Origin: Warburgia ugandensis
Lineage: Eukaryota > Streptophyta > Magnoliopsida > Canellales > Canellaceae
Length of the DNA stretch: 64,000 bases
Assembly (NCBI GenBank): GCA_035236585.1
Contig: CP141132.1
Coordinates: forward strand, 63,585,880 to 63,649,879
Direction: 5' to 3'
A model generated the notes under the pieces. That model worked only from the letters and a program-made list of their open reading frames with translations. It had not been told where the DNA came from and ran no database searches. Each line of letters opens with the position of its first letter. Within the stretch, counting starts at the first letter, position 1. The translations under genes and the position numbers were made by a program. Shown piece by piece: positions 45,230 through 57,601 of this stretch.

Positions 45230-46520
45230 GGTGACTTTTAAAGTTGTTTACAACAAACAACTTTAAAAGTGCTAATTTTAAAGTCGTTTACATCAACCCA
45301 CTTTAAAAACTAATATATTTTCAATTCATATATATATATATATATATATTTGATTTTAGTACTTTACAATATCTTACATAAATACACAATGAAACTAATT
45401 TTTTATGATTCTCAGTGTTGATTCGCACATTCTTTACACACACACATATATAAACAAACACTTGAATAAGGAAATCAAAGTATCTTTTGATTAGATCCAA
45501 TGTTACATACATCAAATGTTACATATTATTAGATCTTATTAATACAATATCATGATAAAAAATTGTACTTAGTTGACACCACTCTATGAGGAGAGAGAAA
45601 GCTTTAAGCTATAACTTCCTCAGCCAACTTGATGGTATAACCACTGCTCTTCATCAAACCCTAATTTTGGATGAGAACCACAAATTGTATTGTCCTCCCT
45701 TTCTTCAATAGTAAGGTTTAGAGAGAGTAGTTCTTGTTTGCAATGAAATCATATGATTTTATCAAAATCACGACAATCTAACACATTTCTTAACCCCATC
45801 ATCTGTAGTGATAAAATCCACTCGATCTACAAATTGCAAACATAGAGTTGGTAACAAGAATGCAATCCATGATAAAAAGAGGTTATGGTTTACTTACAGT
45901 ATTTTTATGTCACAAACTATCAAAATATCCAAAATGCAAAGTAAGAAGGGGAAAGGACAGAGATAGACACAAGGACTAGAGAAGGAGGCCGTCATGCCAC
46001 CAGTGAGAAGAAGAACATGAACATGGGATATAGGAAAAAATGGAATGACTCGGCATTTTATAGATGAACAAAGAATTTTGAAGTCATTTAGTCATAAGCA
46101 ACTTTAAAAGTATAAACTTCTGAAGTCATTTGAGTCAAATGACTCCAAAAGTATACACTTATTTCGGTTCTATGAGGAATTTTACACGAGAAAGGAGTCA
46201 TAAAGTTGTTTAGATTGAAATGACTTTAGAAGTCTTTGACTTTTAAAGTCATCTAGGATTAAATGACTTCAAAAGTAATGGGCTTTTGAAGTTGTTTAGG
46301 ATTAAACAACTTCAAAACTCTTTCCCTGTGTAAAATTTCTCTTCATTCCATAATAAATATATACTTTTGAAGTCATTTGACTCAAATGACTTCAAAAGTT
46401 TATACTTTTAAGGTCGTCATGACTAAACGGCTTCAAAATTAAGTCACTTTTAAGGTCATTTAGACATAAATGACATTTAAAATATTCGTTGGGATTGTCA
46501 TTTGAGTCAAATGACTTTAA
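45230..46520. repeat. CACTA subterminal palindrome array (right)
   Basis: Two palindromic units at 45237-45312 and about nine at 46070-46520, of the same AAGTCATTTAG/CTAAATGACTT type as the left array. They are separated by 750 bp of unique sequence (45313-46069) with a (TA)n tract at 45330-45350. The unique part may be a promoter or untranslated region. The last unit runs to within about 15 bp of the right terminus. Confidence 0.8.
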
Positions 46521-46538
46521 AAGTCCTTTTGTTAAGTG
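46514..46538 (-). repeat. CACTA right terminal inverted repeat
   Basis: Reverse complement CACTTAACAAAAGGACTTTT matches the left end apart from short gaps. The next three bases are TTT. Confidence 0.65.
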
Positions 46539-48120
46539 TTTAATTTTATCTAAAAGACCCCTAGTTTAGCATTCAATTAGATCATCTAACCATCCAAATT
46601 GCAAAATTTAGCTTGATTGACCATCCAAACCTTAATTTTCTCAAAATCAATGGTTAGATGATCATTAGAGCTTATTAGAGGATTAATGTACAGTTTTGAT
46701 GATTCTAATTTAGTCTTTTATTTTGCAGATCAACTAAAGAAGGGTTGGATAGATCAGATCTAATTTCAACGGTGCAGATCAAGTAGAGACCAAGAGGAAG
46801 AGTCCTAATTGAAATAGAAGAGGAAGAAGAGTCCTAGATAGGGATAAGAGGAGTTTGTTGGACAAAAATAAGGAAAAAAAATTATATAGATATGAGTGGG
46901 GAGGGGAGTCTTTTTAGAGTTTTGGATTTTTGGGTTTTGTCATTGCTTTCCTTCTTCCCTAGTCCTTTAATAAGCATTTGTTTAATTTGTCTCTTGTTTT
47001 ACTTTTCTAAAACCTCTCATTCTCCCTCTCTATCTCTTCTTCAACGTCCTTCTTGGTAGGTTAGAAACAGACCCACTAGTCCCTACTCTCCATCGCACCT
47101 TCCATCTCGTTCTTCTCTTTCACTTTGCCTTTTGTTTGCCTCACATCTCACGCACAACACACCCCATCTTCATAGTCCTCTTCATCCACACTCTCCCTCT
47201 CATGCACCAAGCTCCTCCACATTCTCCTATCCCCAACTTCCACTTGCTCACTGCTCAGGAACTCTCTTGATCCATTCCAGTACTATCACCAGTGCCTGGG
47301 TCATCTCTTCTTTTCTTCAAGATAGAACCATACGACCCAGAAGACACAGATCATTCAGTTCTGCACCAGATGATCCAGCATCTTCGGAAGCTAGTCTAGA
47401 TCAAGTTGGCCAGTCCAAGAGTCCAGCACCAGGCAACGCCCATCTTAACAGGCAACACAGACTGGACAGAACCAGATGACACCTAAAAAGGCATATGTTT
47501 TTTCCATTTCACTCCGAGCACATCCAGCTTCGGCAGGTTTCTCACTTCTGGACGTCTCGAAGAAGGAAACCCGAACTAGGTTTTCCTCCTACGCCCCTTT
47601 CCCTCTTCTTCCTCCTTTCCCTTTCCTTCTTCTCTCTCAACCGGTCTTCTTCTTCGTGGATTTTGTCTAGTTTTTGTTAAAAACCAAAATTTTAATTTAA
47701 TTCTAGTTTTTCCCTTCATCTTTAAATGCAATTATATTTCTGGACTTTTTAGTTAATTACATCTGCATCCTCTATTTATTTACAGCTGTATCCCCATTTT
47801 ATTTACATCTGTGTCCCTGTTCCATTTAAGCATTATTTTATTCAGCTTTTGACAGTGTTATCTAGGGACAATGCTATCCATGGACAATGTAATTCAAGGA
47901 TGTTTGATTAGTTTTATTTTATGTTTTCTGGAATTGAAAGTTATGTAAAGTGCATCAATTGAATAAATCTGAATAGTTAGGTTAGTTTTGTTATTTTTTT
48001 TTAACTTTTAAATAATTAAATTTTATTAAAAACTCCACTTAAAGCGAGTCCCTGTGGGATCAACCCGTATTTGCATAGCTATACTACAATAGCCGTGCAC
48101 TTGAGGTTAAACAATCAACA
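46539..48120 (+). repeat. 5' LTR of gag-only Athila-like element
   Basis: Ends at 48120 with 'ttaaacaatcaaca', directly before a primer-binding site. It carries the typical Athila LTR end 'gtgggatcaacccgtatttg' and 'gctatactacaatag'. 47160-48060 recurs at 57826-58847; a 160-bp stretch compared by eye differs at 9 positions (about 94%). The start is not defined and lies between the CACTA terminus and about 47100. The open frames at 47132-47680 lie in the pyrimidine-rich leader and are not genes. Confidence 0.75.
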
Positions 48121-48126
48121 AGTTTT

Positions 48127-48139
48127 TGGCGCCGTTGCC
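48127..48139 (+). promoter_or_regulatory. Primer-binding site (tRNA-Asp type, Athila)
   Basis: TGGCGCCGTTGCC, six bases after the LTR end and preceded by 'agtttt', is the typical Athila-group site. Confidence 0.85.
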
Positions 48140-49339
48140 ACGAATTTGCAAAGGAGTTTTTATAAAATTTAATTAAATAATAAAAAAATTTTAAAAATCA
48201 AAAATAAAAAAATTCCAAAAAATTTAGGAATTGAAATTTTTAGCATTTTAGGCAATTTTAGTTCAATTTTCAATTTTTTTTTTAGTGCATAACCACCCAA
48301 TTTCCTAAAACTAGTACTTATTTCTAATTTTCTTTTTCAGGGGAAAGAGGAAAGTGGTGAAAGTTGGCAAGAAAATCTTCATCAACATGAAAATTTCCCT
48401 GCTTACCTAAATTAGGATTTTTTTTTTCCTTTTGAGTGAAGCTTGTAGTGAGGATAGTAAATTGCAATTTTCATTTTCATTTTAAAGGGTTGTATAATAC
48501 AAGGCAAGTGTGGGATAAGGTGGCCCACACTTGATCTTCATCAGAAACCCCATTATAAGTCTCCTCATTTAAATTCCAAGATTAGGGTTTGCATTTAGAG
48601 TAAATTTGCATTGTTTAGTAGTATAAATCATATAGAAAGTATCCTCTTATAATTGTTGCATTTTTAGGTTTTACATTAGTTTATCACTTTTATTTGCATT
48701 TTAGGACACTGTTAATGCTTTAAGGTGATATATATGCTGATCGAACTGCGCATGGAGAGTGGAATTAATTAGTAAGGGTACCCTATCCCCATAAGATCAA
48801 GGGTGGATTTCATCACCACTCCTTGGCCCACCTAGGATAATCACCTCAAACGCGATACCTTAGCCTTCAATTCAAATTAAAATCAATTAGAAGAGACCTA
48901 TAGGGCCATCAGCTGCTTGTAGGACCCTCTTACTAAGACGAGATTTATTGTCACTCCAGTGGCTTTTGAGCATTGTGGTTATTGAGGGTTGTCTAATAGA
49001 GCCTCACTCTTCTCTTACCTCCTGTTAACGTTTGTGAGGTATAAATGCCTCCTTACGTGAGGGTTGTATTTACCACCTTGTGCAGAACCTAACTGGTAAG
49101 CAATAATCAAATCTAAAGAAGAGGAGTGCTAGATTAGGCTAATTAAAAGCATTATCCCCACACAAATTCAAGAAAATCAATATGCTGCTTATTAACCTCT
49201 AGGATTAGATTGTGTCCTTTGTTTGTACATCTTTCTAGGAAGTTAGATTGCATCATGTAGGTTAGTTTTCATCTTATAAAAAAAGAAAAAGTAAAAAAGA
49301 GGAGCCTATCAAGAAGGGGATAAATTTCATAGATTAGAT
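48140..49339 (+). other. 5' leader of the Athila-like element
   Basis: Non-coding. Contains an A/T-rich block (48160-48300) and a C/T-rich inter-block. No frame of interest. Confidence 0.5.
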
Positions 49340-50230
49340 GCATAGATGGATCGGTTAGATCTTATGGAAAGTCAATTGCTTAGGCTAATAGCTTCTAGGC
49401 AAGTGCGCCACAACCTTAATACCATAATGACAATACCTATTTTGAGCATCAATATTTCACTCCTTCCTGCCCCCAAAGCTCCACATACAATGAATAGTAT
49501 CCGGAGCCAGTGGATGCACTTAATGCATTCGCATACCCTAGCAATTTTTATTCTGAGACAAATTATCAAGACTCTAATGGATGTGCTGGGCATCATGAAC
49601 AACCATGGTCTCAGGATTACCAATATCAGGAAGAACCACAATGGTCTCACCCTGGTCAGTACTATCATGATTATTCAGAATATCAGGGTCAACCATCATG
49701 TGTTCAGCTTGCTCAGTCCTTTTTCAATACCCCAATGCCACAGCAATACCAACCCTATGAGTCATTTCCTCTATGAGAAGAACCACTATTAGAAGAAAAA
49801 ATGCAACATATGTGTGAAATAATAGCACAAGGGAATAATGAAATAAGACAAATGATGGAGGATTTCACTAAGGAAATAAATAGAGGGAGGGAGGAATTTG
49901 AGGAAAAACATAAACAAATTTGGGGGAATATAGAACCATTTATTCTTGATACTAAGATGGAAATTTCCTATGATCCTTATGAGCCACAATGTCTACAACC
50001 ATCCTTTGAAATTTGCAACTTAGATATACTTGAGCCATGTTGCGATTCTAATAATGATGAGACTTCCATTGATGAAGAAAATAAAGCTTTAGAAAAATCC
50101 AAACCTAATCCTCTAGATGCGTGTCCCACCTATTTTTATGACTTAGATGAAGACACATCTATTAAGGAGGTGCATGAATTGTTGGATACTGTGCCTCTGA
50201 TGGACACTTCTTGATGGCAAGCTAGAGTAG
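49340..50230 (+). pseudogene. Gag-like ORF of non-autonomous Athila-like element
   Basis: One frame runs 49510-50214 with a single TGA at 49777, giving about 235 codons. The first part is rich in Gln, Tyr, Pro and His ('YPSNFYSETNYQ', 'QPWSQDYQYQEEPQW'). Then comes a predicted coiled coil ('MCEIIAQGNNEIRQMMEDF', 'KEINRGREEFEEKHKQIW') and an acidic region ending 'KEVHELLDTVPLMDTS'. The order resembles the Gag C-terminus plus linker of Athila relatives, and the end resembles 'INEVNALLDDVPVLDASRW' at 61640-61414. The CCHC knuckle and pol domains are absent: the next 600 bp go straight to the 3' tail. Its near-open state stands out. Confidence 0.55.
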
Positions 50231-50869
50231 ATCCTCCTATAAAGCATGAAATTCAGATTGTGCCTTTCAATGTACAAGATGTTCCTGATTGGGACCTAGC
50301 AGCCTTATTTGAACAAACATCAGATGATAATATAGGCCCAACTGCTACCGTACCTATGCTTAAAGCAGAGTCAATTGATATGCATCAACCTACTCTAGGA
50401 TACACATGAGAAGATAACCAGGGTATAAGCCAAACCTTGTCCCTGCCTCTAGTAATATAAGAACAACCTATTAGAGAAGGAAAGAGTCAGGTTATTACCT
50501 AATTTAGGACAATGATAGGGACACAAAGGAAAATGGTAAACTGAATAGAATGGTCATTACTATCCCTCAATTTGGTCAAGATAAGGACTATTTAACACCA
50601 TATGGTCTAAGGAAATACACGGTCGTTCATGCAGTTATTGTGTTACCCTCACCTCAATTTTTGAGGTGGAGCAATTATATTGACTACCGTGAAATATTAA
50701 ATATGGGGGATCATCAATATGGTCCCACTACCTTGACAATTGCGGTGATCTACTGTATTATATTCATATCACCACCTACAATTTCAAGGTGGAGGCCATA
50801 TATAGATTACCGCAAAATTTTGAAATGGCGTGAGAAATCTCACCTTTTCATCTTATAGTTAGGACTAGT
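50231..50869 (+). other. Region between gag-like ORF and 3' tail
   Basis: Holds a 102-codon frame (50550-50858) with two related segments, 'LRWSNYIDYREILNMGDHQY' and 'SRWRPYIDYRKILKWREKSH', encoded by a direct repeat of about 115 bp (about 50650-50710 and 50765-50830). No family recognised. Pol is missing here. Confidence 0.45.
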
Positions 50870-51436
50870 ACACATAAGCTGACCCAGTTATCTTTAGGTT
50901 TAGAAAGTTAGGTTAGGTAATGTCTGGCTAAAGACGTTAAACTTAGCATTTATTGGGAGGCAACCCAAGGGTGTAGAGTCTACATCACTCAACTTTCATA
51001 TAGAATCTTATGTTTTTAAACATTAGGGACAATGTTTCATTCAGGTTGAGGGTGTAGATGCATTAGAGATTTTGAGTTTTCTTGAGTAAAAAAAAAAAAA
51101 AAAAAATTGAAAATTTTTGAAAAAAAAATAAAAAGTTTTTAAAGAAGAGTTCCTTTATTGTGATGAGAACTGGATGTTCAGAAGTTAGTAAATATAATGT
51201 TTTCACCTCTTAATGAGAATGTATATGATTAGTTTTGCATGTCATGCATGTGTTGAAGCATTTTATGAAAGTTAATTCTCAAAACCCATTTACACAGCAC
51301 ATATCAAGACTAATATAGAGGTATGACTTAGAGACCCTGAGGAAAATTAGTAGAGACCTATAACCTAGTGAGAGTTTGAGATTATCTTCTTTAAGAGAGT
51401 TATAAGTAATTCCATAATTTCTTCAGCATGCATATA
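50870..51436 (+). other. Athila 3' non-coding tail
   Basis: Contains 'gacgttaaacttagcattta' and GGGAGGCAACCC (50955-50966), hallmark phrases after the last ORF of Athila-type elements. Then come 'acattagggacaatgtttc', 'ggttgagggtgtag' and an A-rich block matching 11150-11290. The Tekay-like element interrupts it at 51437. Confidence 0.7.
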
Positions 51437-54083
51437 TGTAACGCCCTAGCAATTTACGCTATTTTTAACAAAAATTGGTCATTTTATGGGAAATGAACTG
51501 TTTTGAATGTTTGACTTTATTTAAAATAGTAAACGAAGGAATTTGTGAGGAAACTTGGTACCATTAGATTCTACTAAAAAATCACCCAAAACGGAGTTCG
51601 TATGAAGGTGTTACGACCGTTTAAAGATCAGGGGCAGTTCTGGAATTTAAACAGAAAAACACAGGGGGCTGTTTTGATAACGACACCCCCTCCCATCTTC
51701 CAGCTCTAGACTTATCCAGAAACCCTCAATCTCGATTTTTCCAGAGAGATCTGCCACCGCCAAGGGCAGCACCACCATTGGCAGCACTGTCATAGCAGGG
51801 CTATAAAAAGCCTCATCCCCCCTCTCCAAAAACGTGATTTTTCGGTCGTTTTGAGACTGGGGTTTTTGGAAAAATTAGAAACCCGTCTCAACCCAGCTCC
51901 CCTAAGTTTTTCCGGCAATGGCTAGGCCCAAGTCAGGCTGGCCATCCTGTTCCCGTCTCCCTATTTCCCCTCTCTTCTCTTTTCCGATCTGGGCATTGTG
52001 GTTTTTCCCCTTTCTTCGAGTTTTTCGGCGAGCAGGAGGTTCAGAGTGAAATGGGGTTCCACCATCGGCGATGGGTGTCCCCAAGCTGCCCAGGTAAGCC
52101 TGTTCTTCCCTCTCTCTTGGTTCTTCCCCTGTCAGGCTAGAACCGTGTTGAACCTAGCATTTCCAACCAGATTTCCTGGCTGGAAAACAACCTAGCTGGT
52201 TCCAACCAGCTTTGCACGAACTAGGCGTCCCAGGGAAGCCATGCTCCACATGCGTCTGGGATTGGGTCCTTGGCATTGGTTCCAGGTGTACGACAGTGCG
52301 TGCACTGTCCCAGGTGTGGCCTTTGGGTGCGCGCACGACATGGGGCACGGGTCCTGGCTCGACCAGGATGCACGAGGTGCCTTGGGAGCTGAGACATGCC
52401 ATGCTACAAGGTGCGTCCATGAGATGATGTGCGTCATAGCGCGTCACTTGAGCATGCATGTGCACGTGCAAAACGCAGTCCCTGGCTCAGCCTTTGGGCG
52501 CGCACGCACGTGAGGTGGTCGTGGTTCAACCAGGATGCACGGGTGTCCTGGGAACTGGGACATGGGGACCTAATGAGACTTTAAAAATAGGATTAGAGGA
52601 CAATTTATGGAGTTAACCATGGAATAGTAGATCCACATCATAGGATTTAGCCTAACAATAAATTAGGTAAGGACCATGGACCCTAGAGGCAGATCTAGCG
52701 ATCTAATGTCTAAATAGATTGAAAATAGATAAGGACTCCTTGTATCCATTCATACCTAAGAGTTTATAAAGGAGACCTAGGGACGGCTTGAGTGATAAAG
52801 GACGCGACTCCAGGAGCCTTTAAGATAGGTGCTCTATCGCGACTAGACTTTTAAAAAGAACCATGATTATTTTGAATATATGTTTTAAGTATAAATTATA
52901 TGACTTGTTTAGCATCACTTATTTTATGGCTTGTTTAGCATATAAATGAATTCAACATGCATATGATTAAATACATTATGCATAGACATGTTTTGCAAAC
53001 AATTGCATATATTGCATGAATTGTGAGCATTGAGGCAGTTGAGAGGGCCAGGCAGTTGTGAGGGACCCAAAGAGGACAGGTTTTGAAAAAGAGGATTTTG
53101 CTTGTTTGATCATATATGATTTGGGCTGGTAAGCTCGTGGGCGCTATGCTGAGAGGTTTGGGTTGGCCTGTAGCCTCTACCACTATTAGGTGGATGGGTA
53201 CCACACCCAAAAAAGGCATGTCCCTGCTTCGACTGCATGTGGTACAGGGGGCTACCACTGGTGTCACGGCACTGGGTCGAAGTGTCATATGTCCCGTGGA
53301 GGCATATGACCCTGTGTCCCTAGGTACCCGGAGACCACACGGCGACGAGGTCGTGAGCATAGTTGGACCCTATGGTTTGAGGATTTACTTGCATTGCATA
53401 TGGCATGACATGAGGTTGGTCGACCATACCATATATCCATGAGTTGGATTCAGTAAAGCATCTTATGCATATCATTATGTTTATGATATATATATATGAT
53501 ACTTTCGACTTGGATTATGTGATTCTTTAAGTCATCAGTATTCCGATTCGACAAAGGTTTTTAATATCAATATTGAACATGGCTGCTCGAACATGCACAT
53601 GTTTTAAAGAGCATATGATTTTAAACATAGCATGCATTGCAAAACTAGTAGTGATAGACTCCTACTGAGTATAGTATATACTCACCCTGTCCTTAACATT
53701 TTTTAGGATAGCTCCACTCACAAATAGAAGACGCCTCAGGAGATATTAGTTCTACGAACAAGTGAATCAAATAGGAGACAATGATACATGTAAGTAAACT
53801 CTCTACCCTTTGGACATGTATTTGTATTTATTTATAGTTGGACTGTGTGCTGTGACTGGATAGACCTGGGAAAAAACATTTATCATTTTTGAAGTTTTTC
53901 AAAAACTACTTTGATTGTTATAAAAGCAAATGACACTCGAGGTTTTAAAAATGAGTTTAAAACAAAAGGTTTTCCCTTGCATTGCATGGTTTTTATAAAA
54001 TGGTTTTCAAATAGGGATGCATCCCGCCTTAGGAAATTTAGATCTTGCATTTAAAAGTGCATGGGAAAACTCGGGTCGTCACA
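51437..54083 (+). repeat. 5' LTR of Tekay-like element
   Basis: TGTAACGCCCTAGC...GGGTCGTCACA, 2.65 kb. It has a core promoter at 51801 and a GC-rich leader (51900-52560) with a diverged direct repeat (about 52310-52400 and 52480-52565, sharing 'aaccaggatgcacg'-type phrases). A further GC-rich block lies at 53030-53460. The open frames at 51998-52513 and 52935-53442 are composition effects. Confidence 0.8.
51801..51809 (+). promoter_or_regulatory. TATA box in Tekay-like LTR
   Basis: CTATAAAAAG, followed after about 25-35 bp by pyrimidine-rich sequence suited to a transcription start. The U3 length of about 370 bp and long R-U5 are usual for this LTR type. Confidence 0.65.
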
Positions 54084-54085
54084 GT

Positions 54086-54099
54086 TGGTATCAGAGCCC
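54086..54099 (+). promoter_or_regulatory. Primer-binding site (initiator tRNA-Met)
   Basis: TGGTATCAGAGCCC, two bases after the LTR end at 54083. It is a perfect complement to the plant initiator tRNA-Met 3' end. Confidence 0.88.
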
Positions 54100-57000
54100 A
54101 AGTTTTATCCTTTCACAGCTAGTCCAGCATGTCCAAGGGTCATAGACAATAGAGAAAATCAAGAATAAGTAGTATAAATAGGAGAAGAAGAGAGGACTAC
54201 TTCTATATGAGGATTATAATATTAATGTTCAAGGCATTTCACCATAAACCAATAGGTGAAAAAGGAGATGGGTCTAGCAAATACTTAGATATTGGATGGC
54301 TTAAATCTTGTCAATAAGGATTGTTGTGCAGTGATGCAAACAGGGAAACTCATATATAAATTAGATTATGATGAGAATGATGAATGAAGATGTTAGTGGA
54401 CTTGTTAGTAGATAGTTCTGACCTGTAATAGATAAATCTCACCAAAGATGAGAACATCAAAGAACCAAGATGGCTATCTTACCATCATAAAGAATATTAG
54501 AATATGAGCACACTATCACAAGGGATATGATATGAGTATGATAGGGGATGTAAAAGACAGACTTTGTGAAAATTTTAATGATAATCTAAGAGGGATGAGA
54601 ATGCAAGATGATACCAGGGGATAACTGTGACTCGTACTGGATCACAAAGGTATGGATCCTGAAAGACTTAGCTCAATTTTGGATACCTTAATTGGAGTCT
54701 TATGAAGAGTAAAGTGCTATCTAATAATGACAACCTGAGAATCAGAAGATGTACAATTGACATATTATGTGATTAAGGGGAACATAACATGACTATGATG
54801 GGGAAATGAATACGATCGAGTTATCAAAAGATTTTTGATGATAATATTGGGGATGATAGATCTGTGATAATAGATTGATCCTAACATGAACTTGTAACAA
54901 AAGTATAGCATGACCAAAACGTCAATGCCATTATTAAGACATTATATGAATTTTATTGAGGCCACAGGCAATTGAGGATTTCAATGATCTTAAGACAGTT
55001 TAGAATTTTTGAGAAGCATTCAGTTTATGATGAAGTATCAATTATATGCAACAAAGCATATGGAGACATTGATCTAGGTAGACCAAATGAGAATTTTGAA
55101 GAAAAGAAAGAAAGAGATAGAGATGTAACTATAAGTATTCAATGAATATTGAATATTCAAAAGAAAAAGGTCATGACTTTATTGAGGAAAGAATAAATCC
55201 ATAAAAGTCTTTCATCTTGAATCATCTGAGAAGATAAACCAATCAACTTTGAAGGAATGATGATAGATGAGTTGGTGATCTTATTGTAAAAGAGTATAAA
55301 AGAGAGAAAGTATATGGGGTTTAAGACTTTGAGTAGAGCATTGAATGAAAGGACATTATGCTGCACAAAAATATCCAAAGAGGAATGGTGACCAACTAGA
55401 AATTAAATTCTACAAATGGTTGATGCCTATGTCAATTATTGTAATTACAATCTTATTAGATCCACTAGCTTATAAGGAACACCAACGAATATAGTCCATG
55501 AAAAGAAAAATTTGGTGATATCCCACCTTGCCAATAAATTATATTGAAAAAGGAATTAAGCCGGGACAGTGACTTGTCCATTTAGCAAGTAGGGTACCAT
55601 CAAGGATCAAATTGAGGTCTTACTATCATAGATTGGAAGACCAAAAATCTTAAGACCACTATTTAGTCATTACCTTTAGAGTACTATTGACTAAATAAAG
55701 GTATCCCACCCTAATTAATCAAGTATGTTAGTATCTATGAGTTAGTAGTCGATGTCATATACTCAGAGGGATATTATAAGTATCTGGACATGAGTTTTAA
55801 CTGAAAGAAGTACTTGTTAGACTAGGTCATTTAAGGGTATGAGGTCAGTTGATTAGGCCACATCATGGAGTTGATTAGGCCACATCATAGAGGAGCTATG
55901 AGTGCGATGAGGACAGTAGCAACTGAGATAGGAGCAAAAATAAGAAGTGATCTAAACGAATGTGAAAGATTTTCCAAACTTGAATAGATACCATGACAAA
56001 CCATATAAATCACTGTGGGTCTGAAAGATGCTGCTGACTTGGATTGAAAAGAAAGGTAGATAAGTACCGATCACTTTAGAGACCCTTGAGCTTATGACAA
56101 AGATATATCTGGAAAGAGATCAATAGGTAATCAAATAAAGTCTTTCTAGATGTCTACGAAAATGTTCCATGCATACCTGAGTGTTTTTCAAAATTTGATG
56201 ATTTAATGGCTTCAGCATAACTTGATAAAGTAGTTATTGAACGAGAACTGCTATTATAAGCTAAGTATGAGAAGGCACTTGAAAGATAAAATTTGAGGAA
56301 TTGAGAAAATCACTACTTATGAGGATACCTCCTGACAATACAGACTGCATGATTGACAATAAAGCCTTGATAAAAGATTGCACGATATATTGACATAGGG
56401 ATGGAAGGAGAAAAGGTGAGATGGCTAGCACACTATAAGGTGAAGATTTAATGTTACTTTGCCTTTAGACAAATAGTTAGTTGTTATGAGCATATACCAA
56501 GTACGAAAAATCAACTGAAGGAATTTCCTCAGGACTAACCCTACTGGATTGAGTATGGAACTTTTGGACTGAAAGGTTACGAAGAAAACCATCAAGCAAA
56601 GAAAGGACAAAGAGGATGATGACAAAGGATTCAACCATAACCTAGTAAGGGTACTCGGTTATGAATAAGAGACTTTTTGCTTTTCATTAATAGGAACATT
56701 ATTGAAAAATTCGAATGACAAATTGATATGAATAATGAGATAGGCCTCTGGACGAGAATATTTGACCCATGATGATGAATCGACCATTAACATTTGACAT
56801 GAGTTTGGAAAAAAAAATCTTCACAAAGGAAAGCATTTAATGAATTCAATAGTTATGAGACTGGATATATAGTTAGGACATTTTACTATGAGTATATGAT
56901 CTGGAAGATGCTACTAATTGGCTTTCATGATCTTATTTTGAATGTAACCTTGGTCAAGGAAATCAAGTCACATATGGAAAATGACAAGCAGTTGAAATTC

Positions 57001-57588
57001 AAAGTTAATTAAGAGTTTGGTTGTAGAGCACATGATACCATATCAGTTATTGAAGTATCTTGGATAAGAAGCAAAGTTAGACACAATAGAAAGAAAGTAA
57101 TTTTTTTGGACACTTACTAATGACATATAACCAACCATTAGAAGGAAATATGGATAATGAAGAGATCACTAGATGAAAGATATAAGAAAAAGAGATCATT
57201 CTATGATATTCAAAAGGACTATGAGAAATAAGATCATATGGTCTCAAAGAAGTATGGAGTAATTTATACATGAATAAAGAAGCATGATCTTATGAGGAGA
57301 CTATCCTATCACGATGAGATAAGTATAGAAATCTAAGGATTTAGAGATAGATGAATTACAGCTAGAAACCGGTATTGTTAAACTGGCAGGTATGGGAGTA
57401 TGCATCAGAGTAGGCAGCAAAAGTGGCCCTTATAGGTAAGGCCTTGTAGAAGGAACAATAAAAATGGTAAATTGAGGTTGAGCCTAAATATGATTCCTAA
57501 TAGGAGAATGCATTCACCAAGAATTTATCTAAGAGACAAAATACCTTGAAGATGATAATTTATGGAATTTTGAGGATGAAATTCTTTT
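54100..57588 (+). other. Non-coding interior of Tekay-like element
   Basis: 3.5 kb, purine-rich on the plus strand, dense in stops in all frames, no motif recognised. It ends 'tttgaggatgaaattctttt', the usual chromovirus 3' phrase, so it is collinear with an element end even though the coding middle is unrecognisable. Confidence 0.55.
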
Positions 57589-57601
57589 AAGGGGGTAATA
57601 A
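57589..57601 (+). promoter_or_regulatory. Polypurine tract
   Basis: AAGGGGGTAATAA directly precedes TGTAACGCTC at 57602. Confidence 0.75.

Larger units (their letters stand above)
33089..46538. mobile_element. CACTA (En/Spm) DNA transposon, about 13.4 kb with nested insertions
   Basis: Left end CACTATAACACAAGAGGC at 33089. The right end, reverse-complemented from 46538, is CACTTAACAAAAGGAC. After the first bases both continue with a CTTTTAAAGT block, so they form an imperfect terminal inverted repeat. Both sides carry subterminal arrays of the same palindromic unit (33130-33885; 45230-45312 and 46070-46520). The interior holds a minus-strand Transposase_24/Ulp1 gene (34440-37445). LINE copy B (39511-44230), itself hosting TRIM array 2, lies inside. 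Without these the element is about 8.7 kb, within CACTA range. The flanking trinucleotides (ATC, TTT) do not match as the expected 3-bp duplication, and the catalytic TPase (Transposase_21) was not found, so it would depend on a helper or is decayed. Confidence 0.75.

Noticed and set aside
47132-47680. Ser/Pro-rich frames that look like a small host gene, with a counterpart at 57717-58472
   Set aside because: They lie in the leader part of Athila-like LTRs. Both copies share DNA identity including non-coding flanks, and the frames differ between copies.
52154-52513. Overlapping frames on both strands in a GC-rich stretch
   Set aside because: Caused by base composition and a diverged direct repeat within the Tekay-like LTR.
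54086-54099. Possible tRNA gene fragment (TGGTATCAGAGCCC), also at 2243-2254 and 40892-40904
   Set aside because: No tRNA fold around it. Position directly after LTR ends identifies retrotransposon primer-binding sites.
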